64,000 nt of DNA, from contig JASCPG010000001.1 in assembly GCA_029960085.1 (NCBI GenBank), positions 85,729-149,728 of the forward strand, written 5' to 3'. This document shows positions 38,179-46,125 of this stretch, in pieces. Under the pieces are notes generated by a model, which was not told the origin of the DNA, made no database searches, and worked only from the letters and a program-made list of their open reading frames with translations. The number at the start of each line of letters is the position of its first letter. The stretch's first letter is position 1. Source of the stretch: Microbacteriaceae bacterium PS02067 (GTDB lineage: Bacteria > Actinomycetota > Actinomycetes > Actinomycetales > Microbacteriaceae). A program made the translations under genes and the position numbers.

Positions 38179-39548
38179 TCTCCGAGTTCCGTCTGCCCGA
38201 CCTCGGTGAAGGACTGCCCGAGGCGGAGATCGTCCAATGGCTCGTCGCCGAGGGCGACGAGGTGCGCCTCAACCAGCCGATCGCCGAGGTCGAGACCGCG
38301 AAGGCGATCGTGGAACTGCCCTCGCCGTTCGCCGGCGTCGTCCAGCGTCTGCACGCGGGCGCCGGAGACGTCGTCGAGGTCGGGAGCCCGCTCATCGAGA
38401 TCGACGTACCGGGTGGTGCCGAGGAAGGCGACGGCGCGCAGGATGTCTCGTCCGCGGAACCGGACACCGTGGAACCCGCGTTCCCGGACGAACCGGAGCG
38501 CGCCGTGCCGAACCTCGTGGGCTACGGTGCGGCGCCCCGTGCAGCCGGGAGACCGCAGCGGCGAGCGCGCGGTGGACGCCCCGCGGCGGCGGAGACCGAC
38601 ACGGCCGTGCGCGAAGCGGCCCCGCACGACATCGTGGAGGAGGCGCCCCCCGCCGACGCGCGTCACGAGCGCCCGCGCTCCACGCCGCCCGTGCGGCTGC
38701 TCGCGAAACAGCTCGGCGTCGACCTGGCTCTCGTCGAGGCATCCGGCGTCACGGGCATCGTCCGACGCGAAGACGTCGAGCGGTTCGCCGCACGCGATAC
38801 GGTCGGGCCTGCCGCAGAGGCGGAGACGCCGGCGGCACCGACGGATGCCCGCGAAACGCGCATCCCCATCCGCGGGGTCCGCAAGGCGACCGCGGCGGCG
38901 ATGGTCCGCAGCGCCTTCACCGCACCGCACGTGACGTGCTTCCTCGATGTGGACGTCACGGAGACGACGCGGCTCGTCGGTTCGCTCCGGTCCGATCCGC
39001 GTCTTGCAGAGCATCGCATCGGCATCCTCGCCGTCGTCGCGAAGGCGGTGTGCCTCGCCCTGCGCGCGGAGCCGTCGCTGAACTCTCGGTGGGACGAGGA
39101 GGCGGGCGAGATCGTCCAGCACCACTACGTCCATCTCGGGATCGCCGCTGCCACGGAGCGCGGGCTCATCGTCCCGCACGTCGCGGATGCCGACGCGATG
39201 ACCCTGCCCGAGCTCGCCGACGCCATCCGCGAGCTCACGCAGACCGTGCGCAGCGGCCGTGCGACCCCGGCATCCCTCACCGGCGGGACGTTCTCGCTCA
39301 CGAACTTCGGGGTCTTCGGGGTGGATGCCGGGACCCCGATCCTCAACCCGCCCGAGGCCGGGATCCTCGGCCTCGGCGCCGTCCGGCGTCGGCCGTGGGA
39401 GCACGAGGGTGAGATCGCCCTCCGCGACGTCATGACGCTCAGCCTGTCGTTCGACCACCGGCTCGTGGACGGCGAACAGGGGTCGCGCTTCCTGGCCTCC
39501 GTCGGCGACGTGCTCCGCGAGCCCGGGCGGGCGATGCTGCTCCGCTGA
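38175..39548 (+). CDS. bkdC: Branched-chain 2-oxo acid dehydrogenase E2, dihydrolipoamide acyltransferase
   Basis: A protein of 457 residues with one lipoyl domain (lipoylated K43 in VETAKAIVE), a long Ala/Pro/Glu/Arg linker, a peripheral subunit-binding domain at about 170-206 (PVRLLAKQLGVDL), and a catalytic domain with the active-site histidine at about 429 in SFDHRLVDGEQG. GTG 38175 overlaps the E1 beta stop. No E3 gene follows, so the shared lipoamide dehydrogenase is elsewhere. The equivalent mycobacterial gene is bkdC. Confidence 0.9.
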   Translation: MISEFRLPDLGEGLPEAEIVQWLVAEGDEVRLNQPIAEVETAKAIVELPSPFAGVVQRLHAGAGDVVEVGSPLIEIDVPGGAEEGDGAQDVSSAEPDTVEPAFPDEPERAVPNLVGYGAAPRAAGRPQRRARGGRPAAAETDTAVREAAPHDIVEEAPPADARHERPRSTPPVRLLAKQLGVDLALVEASGVTGIVRREDVERFAARDTVGPAAEAETPAAPTDARETRIPIRGVRKATAAAMVRSAFTAPHVTCFLDVDVTETTRLVGSLRSDPRLAEHRIGILAVVAKAVCLALRAEPSLNSRWDEEAGEIVQHHYVHLGIAAATERGLIVPHVADADAMTLPELADAIRELTQTVRSGRATPASLTGGTFSLTNFGVFGVDAGTPILNPPEAGILGLGAVRRRPWEHEGEIALRDVMTLSLSFDHRLVDGEQGSRFLASVGDVLREPGRAMLLR

Positions 39549-39555
39549 CGCCCGG

Positions 39556-40170
39556 TCAGTCCGCCGTGAGCGCGGCGTACGCCATGTCGGCGAGGATGTC
39601 GCTCACGACGGCCTCGTTCGGCACCGTGCGCATCGAGCGCACGGAGTGGGGCGTCGAGTTGATGAGACCGAACCCGGCGTGCGCACGGATGTGGAGGTCG
39701 GCGGTGGTGCGGCCCGGGTGCAGCCGGGCGAGGACGCCCACCCACAGTTCGATGTAGGCGCGCTGCAACCGACGCACCTCGGCCCGGTCGTCGTCGGTGA
39801 GGCGGGCGAGATCCCGGTCGTGCACGCGGATGACGTCGGAGCCGTGGATCGCGAACGCCACGTGGAAATCGATGAGGTCGCGCAGCTGGTCGCCCGCGGC
39901 CGCATCGGACTGGAGTACGCGCTGCCCGCCTGCGAGCAGTCGCTCGCTCGCGCGGAGCAGGATCGCGCCGAGGATCGCGCGCTTGCTGGAGAAGTGCCGG
40001 TAGACGGCAGGGCCGGTGATCCCGACGGCGGAGCCGAGGTCTTCCAGGCTCACCCCGTCGAAGCCCTGGGCCGCGAACAGGCGCGCGGCTTCGCGCAGCA
40101 GGGAGTCGTGGCGTTCGGCCTTCGCGCGGTCGCGCCCGGTCGCAGATGCGGCAGGGGAGTGCGTTGCCAT
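39556..40170 (-). CDS. TetR/AcrR-family regulator
   Basis: A repressor of 204 residues with an N-terminal helix-turn-helix at about 25-70 (SLEDLGSAVGITGPAVYRHF) and a ligand-binding C-terminal domain. It is divergent from the acyl-CoA dehydrogenase operon, and two identical-pattern operators GGTTA-N8-TAACC lie between. A TetR gene also flanks the corresponding mycobacterial leucine region (Rv2506). The likely ligand is an acyl-CoA of the pathway, by analogy. Confidence 0.9.
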   Translation of the reverse strand: MATHSPAASATGRDRAKAERHDSLLREAARLFAAQGFDGVSLEDLGSAVGITGPAVYRHFSSKRAILGAILLRASERLLAGGQRVLQSDAAAGDQLRDLIDFHVAFAIHGSDVIRVHDRDLARLTDDDRAEVRRLQRAYIELWVGVLARLHPGRTTADLHIRAHAGFGLINSTPHSVRSMRTVPNEAVVSDILADMAYAALTAD

Positions 40171-40173
40171 TCC

Positions 40174-40191
40174 GGTTAATCCTCGCTAACC
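40174..40191. promoter_or_regulatory. TetR operator 1 (GGTTA-N8-TAACC)
   Basis: A perfect 5+5 dyad 3 bases upstream of the TetR start codon, overlapping its probable promoter; suggests autorepression. Confidence 0.7.
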
Positions 40192-40202
40192 TGGGTGCAT
40201 TC

Positions 40203-40220
40203 GGTTATGGAACACTAACC
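40203..40220. promoter_or_regulatory. TetR operator 2 (GGTTA-N8-TAACC)
   Basis: The same dyad again, 29 bases from the first centre to centre, on the side of the acyl-CoA dehydrogenase operon. The arms are identical while the eight central bases differ. Confidence 0.7.
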
Positions 40221-40297
40221 CAACCGCGTCGGCGCTCGCCCGCGCGGGCGGCAACCCGTGATCGGATCGTGACCGCGCGCGCATCGAAGGAGATGTC

Positions 40298-41473
40298 ATG
40301 GCCGTGCTGGACCTGTCCGCCTACGGACTCACCGAGGAGCAGCGCGAACTGGCCGCCCTGGTGCGGGACTTCGCCGAGACCGTGGTCGCCCCACGGGCGT
40401 ATGACGCCGACCGCACGAAGACCCTGCCACTCGATGTGGTCGCCGGCATGGGGGAGCTGGGCCTGTTCGGTCTGCCGTTCCCCGAAGAGGTCGGCGGGCA
40501 GGGCGGTGACTACGTCGCGCTGGGCCTTGCGATCGAGGCGCTCGCCCGCGTCGACCAGTCGATCGCCATCACGCTCGAGGCGGGGGTGAGCCTCGGCGCG
40601 ATGCCCGTCCACCGCTTCGGCACCGACGCGCAGCGCGACGAACTGCTCCCGGACCTCCTCGCCGGGCGTGCTCTTGCCGGGTTCGGACTCACGGAACCCG
40701 AGGCGGGGTCGGATGCCGGCGGCACGCGCACGACGGCACGGCTCGAGGACGGGGAGTGGGTGATCGACGGGGCGAAGCAGTTCATCACGAACTCCGGCAG
40801 CGCGGTGACCCGGTTCGTGACCGTGACCGCCGTCACCGGAATGCGCGGCGACCGCAAGGAGATCTCGACGATCATCGTGCCGAGCGGCACGCCGGGGTTC
40901 ACGGTGGGACCCGCGTACGACAAGGTCGGGTGGCATGCCTCCGACACCCACCCCCTGTCGTTCGAGGGTGTCCGCGTACCGGAGGGGAACCTCCTCGGCG
41001 AACGGGGCCGCGGCTTCGCGAACTTCCTCAGCATCCTCGACGAGGGGCGTGTCGCGATCGCGGCGCTGTCGACGGGTGCCGCGGAGGGATGCCTCGAGGC
41101 GGCCCTCGACTACGCCGGGTCGCGGGAGGTCTTCGGGAGCCCCCTCGGCTCGCGTCAGGCGATCCAGTTCATGCTCGCCCGGATGCAGCTGCGCGTCCAC
41201 ACTGCGCGGCTCGCATGGCTGCACGCCGCGCGTCTGCGCGACGCCGGGCGGCCGTTCGGTGCCGAGGCCGCGATCGCCAAGCTCACGGCATCCGACGCGG
41301 CGATGGACAACGCGCGGGATGCCACGCAGATCTTCGGCGGCAACGGGTTCATGAACGAATACCCCGTCGCGCGGCATTACCGGGACTCGAAGATCCTCGA
41401 GATCGGCGAGGGCACCACCGAAGTGCAGCTCCTCGTCATCGCCCGCGCTCTGGGCCTCCCCGCGGGCGCCTGA
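40298..41473 (+). CDS. Acyl-CoA dehydrogenase (FadE19/short branched-chain type)
   Basis: FAD enzyme of 391 residues that oxidises an acyl-CoA at C2-C3. GFGLTEPEAGSDAGG and FITNSGSA contact the flavin and substrate. The probable catalytic base is E371 in IGEGTTEVQ, the position used by butyryl- and 2-methylbutyryl-CoA dehydrogenases rather than the isovaleryl type. ATG 40298 has GAAGGAG upstream. It is first of ACAD-MaoC-CitE, as in mycobacterial fadE19-Rv2499c-Rv2498c. Confidence 0.9.
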   Translation: MAVLDLSAYGLTEEQRELAALVRDFAETVVAPRAYDADRTKTLPLDVVAGMGELGLFGLPFPEEVGGQGGDYVALGLAIEALARVDQSIAITLEAGVSLGAMPVHRFGTDAQRDELLPDLLAGRALAGFGLTEPEAGSDAGGTRTTARLEDGEWVIDGAKQFITNSGSAVTRFVTVTAVTGMRGDRKEISTIIVPSGTPGFTVGPAYDKVGWHASDTHPLSFEGVRVPEGNLLGERGRGFANFLSILDEGRVAIAALSTGAAEGCLEAALDYAGSREVFGSPLGSRQAIQFMLARMQLRVHTARLAWLHAARLRDAGRPFGAEAAIAKLTASDAAMDNARDATQIFGGNGFMNEYPVARHYRDSKILEIGEGTTEVQLLVIARALGLPAGA

Positions 41474-41479
41474 CGCGGG

Positions 41480-41485
41480 TACCGT
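41480..41485 (+). promoter_or_regulatory. Candidate -10 box for leaderless maoC
   Basis: TACCGT ends 6 bases before GTG 41492, after the acyl-CoA dehydrogenase stop; possible internal promoter. Confidence 0.45.
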
Positions 41486-41491
41486 GACACC

Positions 41492-41965
41492 GTGACCGAC
41501 ATCGTGCAGCGCGGCCTCTATGTCGAGGAGTTCGAGGTGGGGGCGACCTATCACCACCGCCCGGGGCGGACGGCGACCGAGGCCGACAATGTGCTGTTCT
41601 CCTCGCTCACCATGAACACGCAGGCGCTGCACCTCGATGAGGCGTTCTCTGCCACGCAGCCCTTCGGGCGACGTCTCATCAACTCGATGTGGACGCTCGC
41701 CACGATGGTCGGCGCGTCGGTCTCGCAGCTCACGCAGGGAACGCTCGTCGCGCAGTTGGGGCTCTCGGACGTCTCGTTCCCGCATCCGCTGTTCGCGGGC
41801 GACACCCTGACGACGTCGACCGAGATCGTCGATGTGCGCCTGTCCGCGTCGCGCCCCGGGCAGGGCATCGTGACGATGCGGCATACGGGGCGCAATCAGG
41901 ACGGCGCGGTCGTCGCCACAGCGACCCGGGTGGCCCTCATGTGGTGCGTCCCGAAGGGGGAGTGA
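41492..41965 (+). CDS. MaoC-like hotdog hydratase
   Basis: A hotdog-fold protein of 157 residues. The segment LTMNTQALHLDEAF at 39-52 aligns with the hydratase catalytic loop, with N42 where (R)-specific enoyl-CoA hydratases have Asp, and H47. Its mycobacterial counterpart next to citE (Rv2499c) is reported as an itaconyl-CoA hydratase. A role in hydrating a branched unsaturated acyl-CoA is likely but not proven. Its stop overlaps the CitE start (TGATG). Confidence 0.85.
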   Translation: MTDIVQRGLYVEEFEVGATYHHRPGRTATEADNVLFSSLTMNTQALHLDEAFSATQPFGRRLINSMWTLATMVGASVSQLTQGTLVAQLGLSDVSFPHPLFAGDTLTTSTEIVDVRLSASRPGQGIVTMRHTGRNQDGAVVATATRVALMWCVPKGE

Positions 41966-42777
41966 TGTTCACCCTGGGCCCCGCGCTCCTGTTCTGTCCG
42001 GCGGACCGACCGGAGCGGTTCGCGAAGGCCCTGAGCCGCGCCGACGCCGTGATCCTCGATCTTGAAGACGCCGTCGCCCCGGCCGCACGCGTGGCAGCGC
42101 GGGATGCGCTCGTCGATGCGGATCTCGACCCGGCGCGTGTCATCGTGCGGGTCAACGCGGTCGGCACGGCGGACCACGACGCGGACATAGCGACGCTGTC
42201 GCAGACCGATTACCGGCGGGTCATGCTGGCCAAGGCGGAGTCGGCGGACCAGATCGCGCTCCTCGACCCGCGGTTCGACGTCATCGCCCTGTGCGAGACC
42301 GCGCGGGGTGTCGTCGCTGCGGACGAGATCGCCGCGACCCCGTCGGTCACGGCGCTCATGTGGGGTGCGGAAGACCTCGTCGCCTCCCTCGGCGGGACCT
42401 CGAGTCGCACCGCGTCGGGGGGATACCGTGACGTCGCACGCCACGCGCGCTCGCGCGTGCTGCTGGCCGCGGGAGCCGCGGAGAAGGTCGCGATCGACGC
42501 CGTGCACCTCGACATCACCGATGTGCGGGGGCTTCGCCGCGAGGCGGAGGATGCCGTGGCGAGCGGCTTCGCGGCATCCGCCTGCATCCATCCCGACCAG
42601 GTGGAGGTCATCCGGGCCGCGTATCGCCCCGACGACGAGACGCTCGACTGGGCTCGGCGCGTCCTCGCGCACGCCACGTCGGAAGGCGGCGTGTTCCGCT
42701 TCGAGGGTCGCATGGTCGACGAGCCGGTCCTCCGGCATGCGCGCGCCGCGATCGCCCGCGCCGGCGCGCGCGGCTGA
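41965..42777 (+). CDS. CitE-like beta-hydroxyacyl-CoA lyase (HpcH/HpaI family)
   Basis: A TIM-barrel lyase of 270 residues. LDLEDAV at 31-37 carries acidic metal ligands, and MWGAEDLVASLGG is a second family motif. There are no citrate lyase CitD/CitF partners, so it is not a citrate lyase subunit. The mycobacterial homologue Rv2498c is known to cleave HMG-CoA and citramalyl-CoA, serving leucine and itaconate breakdown. That activity is the best prediction here, based on gene neighbours. Confidence 0.87.
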   Translation: MFTLGPALLFCPADRPERFAKALSRADAVILDLEDAVAPAARVAARDALVDADLDPARVIVRVNAVGTADHDADIATLSQTDYRRVMLAKAESADQIALLDPRFDVIALCETARGVVAADEIAATPSVTALMWGAEDLVASLGGTSSRTASGGYRDVARHARSRVLLAAGAAEKVAIDAVHLDITDVRGLRREAEDAVASGFAASACIHPDQVEVIRAAYRPDDETLDWARRVLAHATSEGGVFRFEGRMVDEPVLRHARAAIARAGARG

Positions 42778-42782
42778 GGGCG

Positions 42783-43406
42783 TCAGCCGACGGGGACGGT
42801 CGGTTCGATCTGCACGGCGGCGTACTCGACGACGGCGAGGCGGTCGCGCTCCACGAGGAACGTGTGCGTCGACGCGTTCGCGATCCGCTCGCCGGGGAGG
42901 GGCAGCTGGCCCCCGCTCGCGTGGCGGATGAGCTGGGCGATGAGGCCGCCGTGCGCGACGGCGATCACGGGGACGTCGGCCGGTGCGTGACTCCGACGCG
43001 CGTCGCGGACGATGCGTCGCACGGCGCTGACGGCACGCGCGCGCAGATGCGCGTTCGTCTCGGCATCCGGCACGTTGTCGCGGTTGAACTCTCCGAAAGC
43101 TGCGCGATACTCCGTGTCGGTCATCCCCTCTGCGACGCCATAGGCGCGCTCCCGCAGCTGCGGGTAGAGCGCGGGCTCGGGGAGCCCGAGCGCCGCGCCG
43201 ATGATCTGCGCCGTCTCGCGAGCACGGGAGAGATCGCTCGAGACGAGTGCGGGCGTCGTGCCGCGCAGGCGCTCGACGAGGACCGCGGCCGTCTCGCGGG
43301 CCTGCGCGCGTCCGACCTCGTTGAGGGGGATGTCCGCCGATCCCTGGATGCGCCGCGCGGCGTTCCAATCGGTCTCGCCATGGCGCACAAGCAGAAGGGT
43401 CGTCAC
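42783..43406 (-). CDS. Histidine phosphatase family protein
   Basis: A phosphoglycerate-mutase-like phosphatase of 207 residues. The catalytic RHGETDWN is at 8-15 and the second histidine is in VAHGGL. The substrate is uncertain; relatives include broad phosphatases, and cobalamin or phosphoserine enzymes. It starts leaderless at GTG 43406, 6 bases after TAGGCT, and converges on the CitE gene. Confidence 0.87.
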   Translation of the reverse strand: MTTLLLVRHGETDWNAARRIQGSADIPLNEVGRAQARETAAVLVERLRGTTPALVSSDLSRARETAQIIGAALGLPEPALYPQLRERAYGVAEGMTDTEYRAAFGEFNRDNVPDAETNAHLRARAVSAVRRIVRDARRSHAPADVPVIAVAHGGLIAQLIRHASGGQLPLPGERIANASTHTFLVERDRLAVVEYAAVQIEPTVPVG

Positions 43407-43412
43407 CCAACG

Positions 43413-43418
43413 AGCCTA
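43413..43418 (-). promoter_or_regulatory. Candidate -10 box for the leaderless histidine phosphatase gene
   Basis: TAGGCT on the minus strand ends 6 bases before GTG 43406. Confidence 0.6.
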
Positions 43419-43440
43419 ACCGCGCGATCGAGGCGCAAGC

Positions 43441-44292
43441 TCACCGCGCGGCGGGGAGGGCCGCGGCGAGCGCCTGCAGCACCTCGCTCGTGCCCGCATC
43501 GATCTTCACGGTCGCCCGCTGATCGCCGCGCGTCTCGCCGCGGTTGACGATGACGACGGGGAGCTTCCGGCGCCGTGCGCGTTCGAGGAGGCGGATGCCG
43601 GAGTTCACGACGAGCGAAGAGCCCGCGATCAGGAGCGCCGAGCTCGCGGCGACCAGCTGCTCGGCCTCCTGGAATTTCGTCACCGGGATGTACTCGCCGA
43701 AGAAGACGACGTCCGGCTTCAGCATCCCGCCGCATACGCTGCACTCCGGCACGACGAAGCCGTCGCTCGAGGCGGGCAGGACGTCGCCGTCGGGGCCGAG
43801 CTCGACGGCATCCGGCACCGTGATCCACGGGTTGTCGCGCTCGACGCGCACGGCGAGGTCGCGCCGGTCGAACACCTGGCCGCAGTGCATGCACAGCACG
43901 CGGCGCATCGTGCCGTGGAGCTCCACGACGCGGCGGCTCCCCGCGCGCACGTGCAGTCCGTCGACGTTCTGCGTGACGACGCCCGTCGCGAGGCCCTGCC
44001 GCTCGAGCTCGGCGAGCGCTTCGTGGCCGGCGTTGGGGTGGGATGCCGCGAATGAGCGCCACCCGAGGTGACTGCCCACCCAGTAGCGGCGCCGCGCCGC
44101 GTCGCTGCCGAGGAACTGCTGCGCCGTCATGGGCGTGCGGGTGGGTGCGCCCTTGCCGCGGTAGTCGGGGATGCCCGAATCGGTGGACACCCCGGCGCCC
44201 GTGAGCACGGCGATCCGGCGCCCCGCGAGCGCGTCGATCGCGCGGCCGACACCGGCGGCTGTCGTCGCATCGAGATCCAGCAGCGTCGTCAT
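43441..44292 (-). CDS. NAD-dependent protein deacylase (sirtuin)
   Basis: Sir2-family enzyme of 283 residues. GAGVSTDSGIPDYRG is at 32-46, TQNVDGLH at 107-114, and the catalytic histidine is H126 in ELHGTM. Zinc ligands are C134/C137 (CMHC) and C184/C187 (CSVC). It lacks the Tyr-Arg pair typical of desuccinylases as far as I can judge, so deacetylase is favoured. ATG 44292 has an AGGGGG upstream and overlaps the end of a 5-codon leaderless minigene. Confidence 0.9.
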   Translation of the reverse strand: MTTLLDLDATTAAGVGRAIDALAGRRIAVLTGAGVSTDSGIPDYRGKGAPTRTPMTAQQFLGSDAARRRYWVGSHLGWRSFAASHPNAGHEALAELERQGLATGVVTQNVDGLHVRAGSRRVVELHGTMRRVLCMHCGQVFDRRDLAVRVERDNPWITVPDAVELGPDGDVLPASSDGFVVPECSVCGGMLKPDVVFFGEYIPVTKFQEAEQLVAASSALLIAGSSLVVNSGIRLLERARRRKLPVVIVNRGETRGDQRATVKIDAGTSEVLQALAAALPAAR

Positions 44293-44306
44293 GGCCACCC
44301 CCTCAC
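44289..44306 (-). CDS. Possible 5-codon leaderless minigene ahead of the sirtuin
   Basis: GTG AGG GGG TGG CCA TGA (MRGWP) begins exactly 6 bases after TAGGCT, and its TGA overlaps the sirtuin ATG as ATGA. The geometry matches real leaderless starts here, so it may couple translation. It is too short for any statistical support. Confidence 0.3.
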   Translation of the reverse strand: MRGWP

Positions 44307-44312
44307 GCGCCG

Positions 44313-44318
44313 AGCCTA
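44313..44318 (-). promoter_or_regulatory. Candidate -10 box of the sirtuin transcript
   Basis: TAGGCT on the minus strand; the expected transcription start falls on the GTG of the minigene at 44306. Confidence 0.5.
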
Positions 44319-44380
44319 CGCCCGTCGGTTTTCGGGGATGTTACGTGAGGGGGGTCGCACGTGCATGACACGATGGAACG

Positions 44381-45187
44381 GTGCCCGTACTGAGGATCGA
44401 CGACCCGTCCGACGACCGACTGTCGGACTACCGCGACCTCACCGACGTCGCCCTGCGTCGCCGCACCGAGCCGGCCGAAGGTCTCTACATCGCCGAATCC
44501 GCCAAGGTCCTCGCCCGCGCCATCGCCGCAGGTCACACACCGCGGTCGGTGCTCGTGCAGGAGAAGTGGCTCCCCGATGCGGAAGCGCTCGCCGGCGATG
44601 CGCCGATCTATCTCGTCTCCGACGAGGTCGCCGAGCAGCTCACCGGGTACGCCGTGCATCGCGGAGCCCTCGCGGCGATGCACCGACCGGTCCTGCCGAG
44701 CGTCGCAGACGTCGTGGCGGGAGCGCGCACCGTGCTCGTCCTCGAAGACATCGTCGACCATACGAACGTCGGGGCCGCCTTCCGTGCCGCCGCGGGGCTC
44801 GGCGCGGACGCCGTGCTCGTAACGCCGCGCTGCGCCGATCCGCTGTACCGGCGAAGCGTCCGGGTCAGCATGGGGACCGTCTTCCAGGTGCCGTGGACGC
44901 GGATGCCCGAGGGTCTCGGGGGCCCCTGGGCGGCGAGTCGTGCCGTGCTGCAGGATGCCGGAGTGCATGTCGCCGCTCTCGCACTCGCCGACGGGGCCGT
45001 GCCGCTCGACGTGTTCGCCGAGCATCGGCCCCAACGGGTCGCGCTCGTTCTCGGGACGGAGGGCGACGGACTGTCGCGTCGGGCGCTGGAGGCGGCCGAC
45101 ACGATCGTCACGATCCCGATGGCGGGCGGCGTGGATTCGCTCAACGTGGCATCCGCCGCCGCGGTCGCGCTCTGGGCGTTGCGCTGA
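44381..45187 (+). CDS. TrmH/SpoU-family RNA 2'-O-methyltransferase
   Basis: SPOUT enzyme of 268 residues. A substrate-binding N-terminal domain (AEGLYIAESAKVLARAI) precedes the knotted methyltransferase domain with LVLEDIVDHTNVGAAFR, LVLGTEGDGLS and IPMAGGVDSLNVASAAAVALW, the three family motifs. The target, rRNA or tRNA, cannot be decided. GTG 44381 has no ribosome site and only a weak CACGAT at the leaderless -10 distance. It ends one base from the convergent SGNH gene. Confidence 0.9.
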   Translation: MPVLRIDDPSDDRLSDYRDLTDVALRRRTEPAEGLYIAESAKVLARAIAAGHTPRSVLVQEKWLPDAEALAGDAPIYLVSDEVAEQLTGYAVHRGALAAMHRPVLPSVADVVAGARTVLVLEDIVDHTNVGAAFRAAAGLGADAVLVTPRCADPLYRRSVRVSMGTVFQVPWTRMPEGLGGPWAASRAVLQDAGVHVAALALADGAVPLDVFAEHRPQRVALVLGTEGDGLSRRALEAADTIVTIPMAGGVDSLNVASAAAVALWALR

Positions 45188-46060
45188 TCAGGCCTCGTGA
45201 CCGGGGCCGGCCGTCCGATCCTGCGCCGGCGCCTCGACGATGACGGGGAGGGCTTCCGGGCGCTTGGCGGTGACGTTGTCGCCCGACGACTGGTGACGCA
45301 CGCGGCGCAGGACCCACGGGACGAGGTGCGTGCGCGCCCAGACGAGGTCGTTGGTGCGTGCCTCGCGCCAGGTGAGGTTCGGCAGCGGGTCGGGCTGCAT
45401 CGGCTGAAGGTCGTTCGGGACGTTGAGCGTGCGCAGCACCATGCGGGCGACCTCGTGGTGGCCGAGGGCGTTGTAGTGCAGACGATCGTCGTCGAAGAAG
45501 CGCGGGTCCTGGACCTCTTTGAGTGCCCACTGGTCGGCGACGATCGCGTCGTATCGGTCGGCGATCGCGCGGATGTTCTCGTTGTAGATCGCGACGCGCC
45601 CGCGGATGCCGCGGAACACCGGCGTGAAGCTCGTGTCGATCCCCGTGAAGACGACGACCGTGGCTCCCTGTGAGCTCAACCGCGCAACGGCGTCCTCGAA
45701 CTGCTGGGCGACCGCGTCCGGGTCGGCTCCGGGACGGATGACGTCATTGCCGCCCGCCGAGAACGTGATGAGGTCGGGGGCGAGGGCGAGGGCGGGTTCC
45801 ACCTGATCGGCGACGATCTGACCGATGAGCTTTCCGCGCACGGCGAGGTTCGCGTACGCGAAATCGTCGACCTGCGCGCCGAGGACCTCAGCGACGCGAT
45901 CGGCCCAGCCTCGATGCTCGTCCGCCGTGCCCGGGATCGGGTCGCCGATGCCCTCCGTGAACGAATCGCCGATCGAGACCATGCGCCGCCAGGGGTGCGC
46001 CTGATCGTTCGGTACGTAGGGCGAGCGGTGCTCGTCGGGGGTCGCTTCGTTCCTTCGCAT
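45188..46060 (-). CDS. SGNH/GDSL hydrolase
   Basis: An esterase-type hydrolase of 290 residues with block I GDSFTEG at 31-37 (nucleophile S33), block III GGNDVI and block V DRLHYNALGHH with the Asp/His pair. There is no signal peptide, so it is cytoplasmic. Substrate unknown. The C-terminal 70 residues (WARTHLVPWVLRR onward) extend past the usual fold. ATG 46060 is close to GGAGAG; an in-frame ATG at 45982 is less likely. Confidence 0.88.
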   Translation of the reverse strand: MRRNEATPDEHRSPYVPNDQAHPWRRMVSIGDSFTEGIGDPIPGTADEHRGWADRVAEVLGAQVDDFAYANLAVRGKLIGQIVADQVEPALALAPDLITFSAGGNDVIRPGADPDAVAQQFEDAVARLSSQGATVVVFTGIDTSFTPVFRGIRGRVAIYNENIRAIADRYDAIVADQWALKEVQDPRFFDDDRLHYNALGHHEVARMVLRTLNVPNDLQPMQPDPLPNLTWREARTNDLVWARTHLVPWVLRRVRHQSSGDNVTAKRPEALPVIVEAPAQDRTAGPGHEA

Positions 46061-46125
46061 GGCTCTCCTCGGACGTGTTCGGCTTCGAGGCTACCTGTCC
46101 CAGGGGTCGTTTAGGGTGGTCATTC

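Noticed and set aside
36048..39548. Pyruvate dehydrogenase instead of branched-chain dehydrogenase
   Set aside because: E1 alpha/beta and E2 sequences alone allow it, but the Lrp regulator and the adjacent FadE19-MaoC-CitE set favour branched-chain substrates. Kept as a minor alternative.
41965..42777. Citrate lyase beta subunit
   Set aside because: No citD, citF or citC in the neighbourhood; the protein is short and sits in a catabolic acyl-CoA cluster.
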